DNA from: Bicyclus anynana
Lineage: Eukaryota > Arthropoda > Insecta > Lepidoptera > Nymphalidae
NCBI RefSeq assembly: GCF_947172395.1
Contig: NC_069104.1
Span: 10,133,355-10,197,354, forward strand
DNA: 64,000 bases
Reading direction: 5' to 3'
Positions 53,899-64,000 of the stretch are shown piece by piece; the first letter of the stretch is position 1; each line of letters opens with the position of its first letter. Position numbers and translations under genes: made by a program. The notes under the pieces are model-generated. The model saw only the letters and a list, made by a program, of their open reading frames with translations, was not told the DNA's origin and made no database searches.

Positions 53899-54190
53899 GA
53901 GCTGCGATAGCCCGGTGGATATGACCTCTGCCTCCGATCTCGGTGGGTGTGGGTTCGAATCCGGTCAGGTGCATGCACCTCCAACTTTTTCAGTTGTGTG
54001 CATTTTAAGAAATTAAATATCACGTGTCTCAAAACGGTGAAGGAAAAACATCGTGAGGAAACCTGCATACCAGAGAATTTTCATAATTGGAATTTCAGCG
54101 TGGTGGACTAATTGGCCTAACCCCTCTCATTCGGAGAGGAGACTCGAGCTCAGCAGTGAGCCGAATATGGGTTGATAATGATGAATGATG
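53899..54190 (+). mobile_element. SINE family H
   Basis: Head GCTGCGATAGCCCGGTGG, box B GGTTCGAATCC, body and GATAATGATGAATGATG tail. A short deletion removed the GTGTGTGAAGTCTGCCAATC segment. Confidence 0.83.
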
Positions 54191-54889
54191 AAACTTAGTG
54201 AATTAGCCTGCTGACTTGTTGTAAAGTTACTAATTGTACTATGTATCAGGTGTTTTTATATAAGTCAATCCATCGATTCCCTGGTCTAATGTGCGAACAA
54301 TGAGGACTAAGGAAAATTACAGAGGAGACGCCCTTAGAGAGCCGTTCCGCTCATCTACTCTGCTTCTGCCTTCGGGACCCATCAGGTGATACTTCTGCAG
54401 TCGCTAAGCACACGTTGGCTAAGCCCACGGTGACGCCGCTGCGGTTTACTATAAGGAGCCTACGGTACTTACACAAGCAGAAAAAAAAATATATTTTCTT
54501 TCTTCGGGATGATACTACTTACGTTTTGTGGCAGCTAGGGGGTTGAATCATGCAAATGCGTATGATTTTATTCTTATTTAATAGAACATTTTGCAATATA
54601 ATAATTATTACAAAATTAAATTATAACAAAAGAATGAATCGAGACCGGAGATCGATTTGAATTCATAAATTATACCTAAGGTCGGGAATCGATCTGTTGA
54701 TCTGAATTCTATAATTATAACTAAGTTTGGCAATCGATCTATTAAGTACATTTTATAAGTAAAACCTACACCTAACCTATACCTAAATGACTACCGATCG
54801 ACGATTGACCAAGTAATAATGATCTCCTAACTTTAGAGTAAACCGCGGTTGACGTCAGTCAATGAAGGCCGATGCTGATCTTGCGCCTC

Positions 54890-55075
54890 GTGCAGATGGT
54901 ACCATGTGGGAGGTTTATAGGCCAACTCTTACACGGCAGCTTCTGAGTTATAGCTGGACGTAACATACCAAATATTTTTCGGAAAGAAGAAAACACAATA
55001 CTTTCATAACTTGACCTAGGATTTGAACCCAAGACCTCTTGATCTGTTGTTGAACAGATTAACACTATTGGCCTA
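54890..55075 (-). mobile_element. Probable tRNA-derived SINE, different family
   Basis: Minus strand starts TTAGGCCAATAGTGTTAATC, with box B-like TGGGTTCAAATCCTAGG, followed by 100 bp of body. Only one copy is seen here, so family status is inferred. Confidence 0.4.
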
Positions 55076-55229
55076 ACATTAATGTTACAGTTTAGTCTGT
55101 TTGTATGTGTATGTAGTATAATCCACTAGGGTAACAATGCTATAGGTAAATAAAAATTACAATTACTTTTTACCCACTTTTGATAAGATATTGTCTACTA
55201 CAAAAAAAAAACAGAAAAATAAAATATTT

Positions 55230-55440
55230 TAACAAAAAAATTAACCGATTTCAAAATCACAAAAATAAACTAAAAAGCGAAAAATAACATCATATGTGCT
55301 ACCTTCTGATCACTTTGAAGGCGGTGCCAAGCCTTGTGCAAGTGACGTATTAATTAAAGCCTTTTCTGAAAGAACCACGGGAAAGAACTGTAAAACCTAA
55401 AAGTTTATGATTTAATCGGTTTTAGTTAATGCATCACTGT
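55230..55440 (+). repeat. Dispersed repeat, family D
   Basis: Most complete non-palindromic D copy: AACCGATTTCAAAATCAC, AAAAAGCGAAAAATAACATC, GTGCTACCTTCTGATCACTT, GAAGGCGGTGCCAAGCC and GAACCACGGGAAAGAACTG. Confidence 0.7.
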
Positions 55441-56157
55441 GTGCATGCATGCATCGATTTTTCGATCGATAAAAGAATATTTATTCTTCTCTTGATCTAG
55501 GCATAGGGATCTAGGGATCAATTAAAACTACGCTTTTGGCACATTATTCATTAAAACCGGATGCCTATCATAAAAAAGAAATCTTAATTCCAGTATACTC
55601 GTAAGGGTAGTCTTGGCGACCCTGTCTCGGTACAGGTCGCGGTCACTCGTCACGGTCGCCAATATCGGAATGTTACCATAAGAGTTACATACAGAAACCG
55701 TCCCTAATGACAGCATGCCTATCTGTGACCCATAAAAAGAAAGGGTGTATCTATAGCTCAGCATAAATACGAAATATAAATTCGATCGCATACTTTTACA
55801 TATTACTCGGATTATAATAACGAATCAAATGAAACATTATTATTCATTAAAATCCTAGGTAGTAGGTGAATCCAAGTCCAATGAAGCGATAACTTGCATC
55901 TATTGTTAATACACTAAGCCGGTTAAGGCGAGCTCTACCCGGATTAGCTCCACCGGGTTGAAGTAGCTTTTCCGCATTATATATTAAAGTATTTGTTTTA
56001 AATTTTTATTAGATTTACCCGGTAATGCAAGAAAAAGTAAAAAATCAGTATCCCAACCATGGAATTTTAAGTTGAAAAAACAATATTTTAACTTAGAAGA
56101 AAGTGTGATATCGATTAAATTGGGATTTGCAAGATAGATCGACTCCTCTTATCCTAC

Positions 56158-56564
56158 TATCCTACTAATATTATAAACGCAAAAGTTTGTATGAAAAGTT
56201 TGTAAAGCTTTGATGTATATTAGGATGTTTGTTACTCTTTAACGTCGCAATTACTGAACCGATTTGTTGGAAATTTGGAATGGAAATGGATTTTACTCTG
56301 GATTTATATCATAGGCTACTTTTTATCCTGAAAAAAATCCGTGGGTTCACAAGATTTACGAAAACCTTATGATTTTGATGGTATGAGTGTTTGTTACTTT
56401 TCATTTCTCGGCTACTGAACCGAATCGCTAAAATTTCAAGTACATATAGATTCTAGTCTGGATTAACACATAGGCTACTTTTTATCCCGTCATTTAATCC
56501 ATGGATCTGAGTGATTTGTGAAAAAGTAAATTCCATGCGGAAGAAGTCGCGGGCGTCCGCTAGT
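56158..56564 (+). mobile_element. Helitron-like element, family B, longer variant
   Basis: Starts TCCTACTAATATTATAAACG and ends CGCGGGCGTCCGCTAG. The ATTTGGAATGGAAATGG...GGCTACTTTTTATCC segment occurs twice within it, so it looks like an internal duplication or fusion of two copies. The next element begins at its last base. Confidence 0.75.
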
Positions 56565-56775
56565 CTATACTAATATTATAAAGCTGAAGATTTTGTTTGT
56601 TTGTTTGTTTATTTGTTCGATTGAATGCGCTAATCTCAGGAACTACTGGTCCTATTTGAAAAATTCTTTCTCTGTTATATAGCTCATTTATCGAGGAAGG
56701 CTATAGGCTATATCTTATCCCCGTATTCCTACGGGAACGGGAACCACGCGGGTGAAACCGCGCGGCGTCAGCTAG
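56564..56775 (+). mobile_element. Helitron-like element, family A, abutting family B
   Basis: Starts TCTATACTAATATTATAAAG exactly after the CTAG of the preceding element and ends GGCGTCAGCTAG before T. Confidence 0.8.
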
Positions 56776-58201
56776 TTATTTATAAGCCTGATGTGTTAAA
56801 TTATGTTTCTCGGATCTCAATTGACACATTATTCATTAAAATATCACCTACTACCTTATTCAGGATCCAAGTCTATGGCCAACATTTTCAGCGTGTAAAT
56901 GAAGAGATAGCTTGCATCTATTGTTAATTCAATAAGCCGGTTAAGCTCGCCGGGATTTAAGTAGCTTTTCTTATTATATAAAGTATATTTTGTTTTAGAT
57001 TTCTAATTAGATTCACTTCCAGTTACACTAGCAAAAAGTTATAAAATAGTAACCACGAGATTTAAAAAAAAATATTCTAGCATAGAAGACAGTATGAAAC
57101 TAGTAAAATTGGGATTTGCAAAATAGATCGACTCTTCTTATTATATAAGTCTGTTATATTAAGTTCTTAATAACGATTCAATTGACTTATTTATTCATTA
57201 AATTATTTACCTATTAATTAAATTACTTATTACTTTTGTGAATCAGCTTATAATTTTTCTGTGTATAGTTATATACTTGATATCTTAGATTATGTTGTAC
57301 CTATGAATTAATGGATAACTAAGGAGTGTACATAATATCTAAATTGTGAAAGTTGTGAAAATCTTTTAATAGTTAAGCATTAACCTAATTTATCAATGTA
57401 ATTAAATGTAAGCATGAATTTAATGTATTAGCGGTTGATTTTCCTTAATAAATAAATAAATTAATTAAAATCCCACCTACTACCTTATTCAGGATCCCAG
57501 TCTATGGCCAATCTTTTCATCGTATACATAAAGAGATAGCTTGCATCTATTGTTAATTCAATAAGCCGGTTAAGGCGAGCTTTGCCCGGATTAGCTCCCC
57601 GGGATTCAAGTGGCTTTTCCGCATTATATAAAGTATTTGTTCTAGATTTCTAATTAGATTTACTTCCGGTTAAGCCAGCTGAGGGTGCGGTAATATTAAA
57701 CTAGCTGTTTCACAAATTAAAGCTAAAGCCTTGAAAAGCTGTATTAGTTGGGTAAGAGCACGTATGACGTATACTAACATTAAGAAACGATTAGACTGGT
57801 ATTTATTGTAACTTAAGGCCACATTTACGGGTTATGTGAAGTTATATTCTAAGTTGTAATACTTGTTTATAGTTGTATATTGTTTTAGGTTATGTTAGTT
57901 ATATTTGTTATTTGTTATTCGTCTGTGGTTCTCGAAGTCCCGGTTCGAACATACGTCGGGCTTTGAAAAAATTAAACTTTATTTCTTTGTAGAAATTCGG
58001 TAGTTGGTTGTGGCAAAACATTCTCCCCCAGTCCCGATGAGTGCGTCGGTTCGATCCCCACCCATTGAATTATTGTCATATGTACCTACACCTATCATTC
58101 TTTCGAAATTACCTATTCGTCATATTTAAACTCGTATCTTCGAAAAAATAACACCGTAAGTAACCCTTATCCTTGGAGAAAGGTCTGTTCGTAGTAAGAA
58201 A

Positions 58202-58370
58202 TCTATACTAATATTATAAAGCTGAAGAGTTTGTTTGTTTGTTTGTTTGTTTGTTTGAACGCGCTAATATCAGGAACTACTGTTCCGATTTGAAAAATTA
58301 TTCCAGTGTTAGATAGCCCATATATCGAGGAAGGCTATAAGTTATATATTATCCGTGTTTTATTATAAGA
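58202..58370 (+). mobile_element. Helitron-like element, family A, 3' truncated
   Basis: TCTATACTAATATTATAAAG start with four or more TTTG units, GAACGCGCTAATATCAGGA block, lost after TTATATATTATCCGTG. Confidence 0.78.
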
Positions 58371-58616
58371 GGTTCATTTTACATCATTATCAGCTACTAA
58401 ACAAAAATTTTTATAATTACAAAGAAATATGGGTATTATTATCCAAAAATAATACCCAGATTTTTTATTTTTCGTGCTACTTTTTAATCCCAGAAAAAAC
58501 CTACGTTCCCGCGGGGTGTGTAACAAACTGAATTTAGCTAGGACAAAGTCACGTACGTTCGTCAAAATTTTCAGTGTACATACCACCAGTATTTAGATAT
58601 ACATATATACATTATT

Positions 58617-58806
58617 GCTTGGCAATTTCGAGATGACACTCCCATGATATGCGGGCGACGGGAGGAAAGGACTGCGCGGGTGTGAAGTCGTGCGCGCGGG
58701 GCAGAGGGATGGACTGCGCGGGTATGAAGACGAGCGCGCGGGACATCGCTTTCCCCTCCCGACCCGCGCGGACCATCGGGAGTGTTACGAACTTATCAAG
58801 CTATAG
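58617..58806. mobile_element. GC-rich TIR element, family E, with internal duplication
   Basis: Termini GCTTGGCAATTTCG..ACACTCCC and GGGAGTGTTACGAACTTATC..AAGCTATA. The GGACTGCGCGGGT(G/A)TGAAG word occurs twice inside (58669 and 58711), a small tandem duplication. Confidence 0.7.
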
Positions 58807-59036
58807 TAATTTTTTTACAGTTACTACCCTCATTAATAGCAATGAAAGTCATTAAAACATTAATTTTACAGAACAATTCTTTGCAAAAATTCCCGTACGA
58901 ATATTACACTACATTAATTACCGGGGCAGACGTAATAATGGCGCTCGAAAATGAATTTATAAGCTTTTGTGCTGTAAGAACAATGAGCAGTAATTAATCG
59001 GCAAATACTTTACGAACGAATGTAATAAGATCATTT

Positions 59037-59320
59037 TTAACCGACTTTACAAAAAGGAGGAGATTCTCAATTCGATGCGTATGTTTTTTTAATGTTTGTT
59101 ACCTTCTATCTTAGCAATCCATAGATTCACCGGGCGGATGCCGGGTCCATCGCGTGGCAGAGAGAAAATCTCCGAAAAATATTAAAAAATATTTTTTATT
59201 TAAAAGAGACTTCCAGATTGGTTCCACTTAATTTTCATGAAAATCAGTTTAGTAATTTTGTGTTAAAATCAAAATAATTAAAATATTTTTGAAGTCGGTT
59301 CCGTTTTTAAGTTTAAATTA
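59037..59320. repeat. Family S repeat
   Basis: AACCGACTTTACAAAAAGGA, GATTCTCAATTCGATGCGTA and a T-rich stretch, ending near GAAGTCGGTTCCGTTTTTAA. Confidence 0.55.
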
Positions 59321-60607
59321 TTATTATGAAATATCTAATATGAAATTAAAGTGCTAACTTAATCTACGGAACCCTACACTACGCGTGGCCCGACACGTCT
59401 AGTCCACGCGTCAGTGGAATATAAACCAATGAACTCCGAAAGGCGATGGTTGAATGCTTGAACTCTACAAGCGTTCAACCCCGTAAAATAGCGGTTCTCC
59501 TCGCTATGCCGTAGCATGAGCTGACGAAATTTTAGCTTTCATAAAATGAAGTAATAGTAGTTGCAAGCTCTTGTTCTATTATAGAAGGGAACAATAGGGA
59601 TGATGACAGATTTTTAATTTGTATATAAATTAAGAGTATGCTAATAGTAAAGCAATTTTGTAAAAGGAACAGGGTCTCTGCGATCATTACTTTCGGAGCT
59701 ACAGGGATTTAAAGGGTCAGATTTGCGGCACTGCCGCGGATCCCTGAAAAACGCCCCATACAAAATGGCACGAACTAATGACGTCATAGGTAATATAATG
59801 ATCGTCAGATTTGTTTGTGCGTTCAACCAAAATTACTAATATCTTTGTTATTTGTGCGTTTATGTTTATAGTTCACATATTTAAAAATGTCACATTTAAT
59901 GTAAGGAAGCTAAAACTGTATGAATTTTCATCTTAATACGATAAAAGATTTTTAATAGATTTTGAAATTTTATAATCTCATTTATTTTGCAAATATCCAG
60001 ACAATCTTTACTTTTTATGTATAAATTAGTTAACATTGACCCTATTTACCCTAATGTGTCATAAAAATCAATATATTCAAACCTAGTCATCATCCCCATT
60101 ACCAGTTTCTATAGTCTCATAGTAGAGTCCATTATTTGTGACAACACCACCATTACTTAGCGTGGATACGTAATGGTCAGATTGGTTTTCGTAGTAATGG
60201 TTGGAGGTGCGATTCCAGTCACCCCCTACATCATTCTGTTAGATGGTGTCCCATTTACAACATAGGGGCATTAATAGGGTCCGTCTGTGGTAATTAACTT
60301 TACCATTAAGGGTCGGGACTACCAGATAGCTGAATATAACGCAGTGATTTCAGTAATTAGGAGTCGTTATCGGATACGTTCTTATTATCTGTATAACAGG
60401 GTGACCCGGCTTTGCTTGGAGAATTTACATACATAGTATTTTCCGAAAAAAAATCGTACGTTCTTTTGGTACTAATAATATCCTATGTGAGTTATTTGAT
60501 TTAATTTTATGTTTTATAAAATTTTAAAATAATATTAAAACTATCTTTAACTACATAATATAAAAATTAAAAAGGAAATATACTATATATAAATTATATC
60601 TAAAGAC
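59321..60607. other. Intergenic DNA, no gene seen
   Basis: AT-rich; a short frame 59641-59826 has no recognisable product. Around 60410-60430 the words GGGTGACCCGGCTTTGCTTG suggest another worn Helitron-like end. Confidence 0.4.
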
Positions 60608-60988
60608 TCAGGTGTCGTAGAATTCGTCCGAATCGACGATCATTGGTAAAGTGCCCAGAAGGATTGCAGTATTGCCACGTTGTATGGCAATACTAATTCT
60701 TTGGCCTAAATATAGGCCAGTCTTCTGGTCACAGGAGGCGTCGATTAAACGCTTTGCAATTTCTTTGAAAAGAAAGCGAGTACTCGGACCCCACGGTCCT
60801 AGTGTTTCGACCGTAAACGGCTCAAATATGTAATTGAGGGTCTCTGCTGATGCAGCAGCAGCGCCTGCACATCCCATCGTGCCAGGAAGGTGTGAAGGCG
60901 CAAGGGTGTCTACGCAAGTCGCGTCCAAAGGCCTACCCATCTTCCATGGCATCAATGACATGCCGTTTGGGTATAAAAAATAATCCAT
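60608..60988 (-). pseudogene. Fragment of a conserved mobile-element-associated protein
   Basis: 126-residue open frame with a run of motifs: PNGMSLMPWKMGRPLDATCV, DTLAPSHLPGT, AGAAAASAETL, FEPFTVETLGPWGPSTRFL, CDQKTGLYLGQRISIAIQRG and ILLGTLP. From memory, closely similar blocks (PW..G, DATCVDTLAPS, ETLGPWG, QRISIAIQRGNA) occur in a conserved ORF of many invertebrate genomes, usually beside reverse transcriptase sequences. The function is not known to me. The usual Val-Trp before DAT seems to be missing (6-nt deletion), and no flanking RT is present. Probably a transposon remnant. Confidence 0.5.
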
Positions 60989-61019
60989 ATAGGTATCTCT
61001 TGGTCACGCCAACACGCGT

Positions 61020-61198
61020 GCATGGCTGGACCGATTTCACTATTTTTTTTTTGATGTGTTTGTTATTGTCAGGAGAAGGTTCTTATGATAGGGTTAGGGT
61101 AGGGGTAGGGTACCGGTTGGGTAGAGGTAGGGTAGGGTAGGGGTAGTTGAAAGTGTACATCGAATTTCACGCGGACGAAGTCGCGGGCGTCCGCTAGT
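61020..61198 (+). mobile_element. Helitron-like 3' end with GGGTAGGG-rich tract
   Basis: GCTGGACCGATTTCACTATT, a T-run, then the tract 61082-61146 of TAGGG and GGTAGGG words, then the hairpin CGCGGACGAAGTCGCGGGCG and TCCGCTAGT. Confidence 0.6.
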
Positions 61199-61381
61199 AC
61201 AAAACACATATATACACCACAACACTATTAAAATTTTAAAAAAAAATTGGGCACTCAAATGTTCCGCAGCGTTAGGGTTGATTTATTTTTTTATAAATTT
61301 TTAATAGTGTTTTGTATTTTTTATTTTTATATCAACATTGTTAAAAATTAAAAAAGGAGTGACAAATAGGCCTCAAAATAA

Positions 61382-61863
61382 ACTTTACAAGTTAGCCCTT
61401 GACTACAATCTCACCCGATGGTAAGTGATGATGCAATCTAAGATGGAACGACGAACGATTTTGACGGCCTCTGTGGCGCAGTGGTATGCGCGGTGGATTT
61501 ACAAAACGGAGGTCCTGGGTTCGATCCCCGGCTGGGCAGATTGAGATTTTCTTAATTTGTCCAGGTCTGGCTGGTGGGAGGCTTCGGCCGTGGCTAGTTA
61601 CCACCCTACCGGCAAAGTCGTACCGCCAAGCGATTTAGCGTTCCAGTACGATGCCGTGTAGAAACCGAAAGGGGTGTGGATTTTCATCCTCCTCCTAACA
61701 AGCTAGCCCGCTTCCATCTTAGACTGCATCATCACTTACCATCAGGTGAGATTGTAGTCAAGGGCTAACTTGTAAAGAATAAAAAAAAAAGAACGCTAAA
61801 TCGCTTGGCGGTACGCGTTTGCCGGTAGGGTGGTCGCTAGCCATGGCTGAAGCCTCCCACCAA
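61382..61863 (-). mobile_element. SINE family G (minus) interrupted by another SINE
   Basis: 61382-61449 (TTTACAAGTTAGCCCTTGAC to CTAAGATGGA) and 61791-61863 (GAACGCTAAATCGCTTGGCG to GCCTCCCACCAACC) are two parts of one minus-strand copy. A plus-strand copy lies between them. Confidence 0.8.
61463..61790 (+). mobile_element. SINE family G, full length, nested in another G copy
   Basis: Complete copy with head GACGGCCTCTGTGGCGCAGT, box B GGTTCGATCCCCGGC, complete body and A-tail. The best-preserved copy in the window along with 47957-48272. Confidence 0.9.
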
Positions 61864-62493
61864 CCGAAGATCCAAAAGATAAAAATACATTACATAACAG
61901 CTGAACAGTAAAAAAATCTATCAGGGAAAAGTAAAAATGGAGCTAAATGGAACAAACAAGAAAAACATCGAGACTCAATTCCGTCATCGTTGCGCGCTTC
62001 GAACGGTCGTTACGTTGATTTGTTGGAACTATTACTTTTAAAAGAAATTCACTTTCGTCGAACTCGAAGCACTCTACTTTTGCCACGAAAGCTCAAGTAA
62101 TATCTCAATATTGCCTCGCGGCTTCTTTCTTAAGAAAAATTTATAAATAGCTATAATAAAAGTTATAAACTTGTTAAAAATAATTAGTTTGAGAATTCAA
62201 GTTTTAGTTAGAATCTCGTCTATCTCATATATTTTACGGGCTTACTGTTAATAATCGGTTGTCTAAATCAACTATAGAGGTTGTTCGAAAGTATTTCCCA
62301 TAACTTCGTAAACGTTTTTAGGAATACTTTGTATTAGTAATTAGATGCCAAAAACTCGGATATTTTATATCCCAGTACCGGTCCCGATCATCAACAATTA
62401 GTATCTAATCTTCAGTAGTTATCTAAGTAGGTAAACTGCTAAACTTATTTTCATTAAACATGTCTTATTTTTTTTTTTATATTATATTATTTA

Positions 62494-62663
62494 GTGATGA
62501 TGCAATCTAAGATGGAAGCGGGTTAACTTGTTTGGAGGAGAATGAAAATCCACACCCCTTTGTCGGTTTCTACACGGCATCGTACCGGAACGCTAAATCG
62601 CTTGGCGGTACGTCTTTTCCGGTAGGGTGGTAACTAGCCACGGCCGAAGCCTCCCATCAGCCA
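62494..62663 (-). mobile_element. SINE family G, body only
   Basis: Minus-strand body (GATGATGCAATCTAAGATGG to CGGCCGAAGCCTCCCATCAG); tail and tRNA-like head are missing. Confidence 0.8.
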
Positions 62664-62842
62664 AATGTCTAAAAAAACTCGCAAAATACTAAATTTAAAT
62701 TGCTTAATCCGTTCAGCAGCTATGGTGCCACGGACAGACAGACACATCAAACTTACAACACCACTCTTTTTGCGTCAAAAATACAACTAAATTCTACTTA
62801 TACGTAAATTATTAATGCATTATGCCTTATTAAGTGCATTTC

Positions 62843-63210
62843 GCTAAATATGGGCCTCATAAGAAGGCTCAGAATCACACAGCGCGCGATGGAACGAGTA
62901 ATATTAGGAGTATCTCTGCGTGATCGAATCAGAAATGCGACGATCCGCAGAAGAACCAAAGTCACCGACAAAGCTAAACGAGTTGCGAAGCTGAAGTGGC
63001 AATGGGCGAGGCACATAGTTCGAAGAGCCGATGGACGTTGGGGTCCCAAAGCGCTGGAATGGCGACCCCCCACCAGGCGGACTGACGACATCAAGCGAGT
63101 CGCAAGGATTCGCTGGATGCAAGCGGCTCAGTATCGTGATGTTTGGAAGTCCCAACAAAAGTCCTATGTCCTGCAGTAGACGTCCATCGGCTGATATGAT
63201 GATGATTATG
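62843..63210 (+). mobile_element. RTE LINE 3' fragment with 11-bp target duplication
   Basis: Plus-strand 3' end encoding MGLIRRLRITQRAMERVILG and the region to the C-terminus, with a GATGATGATTATG tail. Flanked by AAGTGCATTTC at 62832-62842 and 63211-63221. Confidence 0.92.
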
Positions 63211-63221
63211 AAGTGCATTTC

Positions 63222-64000
63222 AAACTGTACTCAAAAAATGATCTCTGTCGTCGGTTTAATCTATCGTTTAGAAGTCATATTCCACATGCCATCTAACGCG
63301 AGTTACAAAGCCACTACTTGAGACGTTATTATAACCGCACCACAGTAAATATAGAGAAAAAAACGTTCACATAGAAGTAATTAGACGCCTAAAACGTCGT
63401 TCAGAGTCACAGTACCGCGTCACTTCCTAAAAACTTCAAAAAAATCCCGCAAAAGGCTTAATCTGAATACGTCTGAATGTGAGACTCGTTAGCGGTCATG
63501 AGTGTCGTTTATGGAATAGGAGCCTGTGTTGGCTTGACCTACCTCATCTTACAAAAGCTTAAAGTTTGCCATTGAGCTCACGCTTATACTTAGATGATTA
63601 TCTACATTAGGTGTCTGTGTGTGGAGTTTGCTCTGTGGTGAATTTCAGACTTATTACGGTCCAGAAATATTCTTATATTTTTCTGCGACAGGATCCCATG
63701 AGAAATTATGTTCCCAGTTGCTTGAAGCATAGATTTATACGTTCTAAGTAAGGTAGCGAGTCAAGTATCATCCTAAATACTGTTTCTCACACAACGTAGA
63801 ACGCTAAAGCTATCGTGGTTTTTCACAAGGTTGCCGCGACGCTAAGCGTCTGGTGACTGGGAACAAGTTTTCTCGTGATATTCTGTAAAAAAAAAAACAA
63901 CTTTATACTTAGATGTTTTGAGTCCATAAAAATGCTACCATTCAAATTCAAACTCAATAGCTGACTTCCGTATTTACTTATGGTAGGCTCAGGAAGCAGG
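63222..64000. other. Intergenic DNA, nothing recognised
   Basis: No convincing gene or repeat. Short frames only. Confidence 0.4.

Larger units (their letters stand above)
55835..57690 (+). repeat. Three direct copies of a local segment (M1-M3)
   Basis: M1 55835-56155, M2 56815-57140 and M3 57465-57690 share GATAGCTTGCATCTATTGTT, AATTCAATAAGCCGGTTAAG, GTAGCTTTTCCGCATTATAT and GGGATTTGCAA(G/A)ATAGATCGAC. Two Helitron-like elements (56158-56775) are inserted between M1 and M2. No protein is encoded. Confidence 0.8.

Overview
The window looks like nuclear DNA of a moth or butterfly (Lepidoptera). The only host genes I can support are two odorant receptors with lepidopteran-type sequence. Nearly everything else is transposon sequence of kinds familiar from Lepidoptera: tRNA-headed SINEs, RTE-type LINEs ending in (GAT)n, and Helitron-like elements that start TC and end CTAG between A and T. 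The DNA is AT-rich, the genes are intron-split with GT..AG junctions, and there are no operons. The species cannot be named from the sequence alone.

Host genes: two insect odorant receptors (7tm_6 family) lie head to tail on the + strand. OrA (597-4984, 397 aa) and OrB (17867-25569, 406 aa) have the same five-exon layout: a long first exon ending in phase 2, then exons of exactly 100, 105 and 156 nt, then a short last exon. Both reading frames stay open through every junction, so both look intact. They are paralogues from a tandem duplication and would act as ligand-specific subunits with Orco in the dendrites of olfactory neurons. All eight introns carry repeats. OrB intron 4 is 4.2 kb and holds a LINE fragment, a 116-bp-arm palindrome and a satellite.

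Region by region: 1-600, Helitron-like copy and OrA upstream. 600-5000, OrA. 5000-17800, intergenic: an RTE LINE (minus) split by a second LINE (7745-10090), SINEs, microsatellites and several hairpins. 17800-25570, OrB. 25570-37650, SINEs, RTE 3' ends, a TIR element interrupted by a SINE, and a textbook 520-bp hAT-type element with an 8-bp target duplication. 37864-40730, a nearly complete RTE LINE with a perfect 12-bp target duplication, damaged by one stop and one small deletion. 41280-41700, a 50-bp minisatellite. 42000-64000, gene-poor sequence with SINEs, Helitron-like elements (one head-to-tail pair), locally duplicated segments, a nested SINE-in-SINE, and a fragment of a conserved mobile-element protein at 60608-60988.

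The most unusual structural signal is the number of perfect or near-perfect inverted repeats with very short spacers (arms 15-38 bp, loops 1-14 nt, plus one with 116-bp arms). They look like snap-back template-switch products rather than ordinary transposon ends. No RNA gene other than tRNA-derived SINE heads, no CRISPR array and no bacterial-type system was seen.
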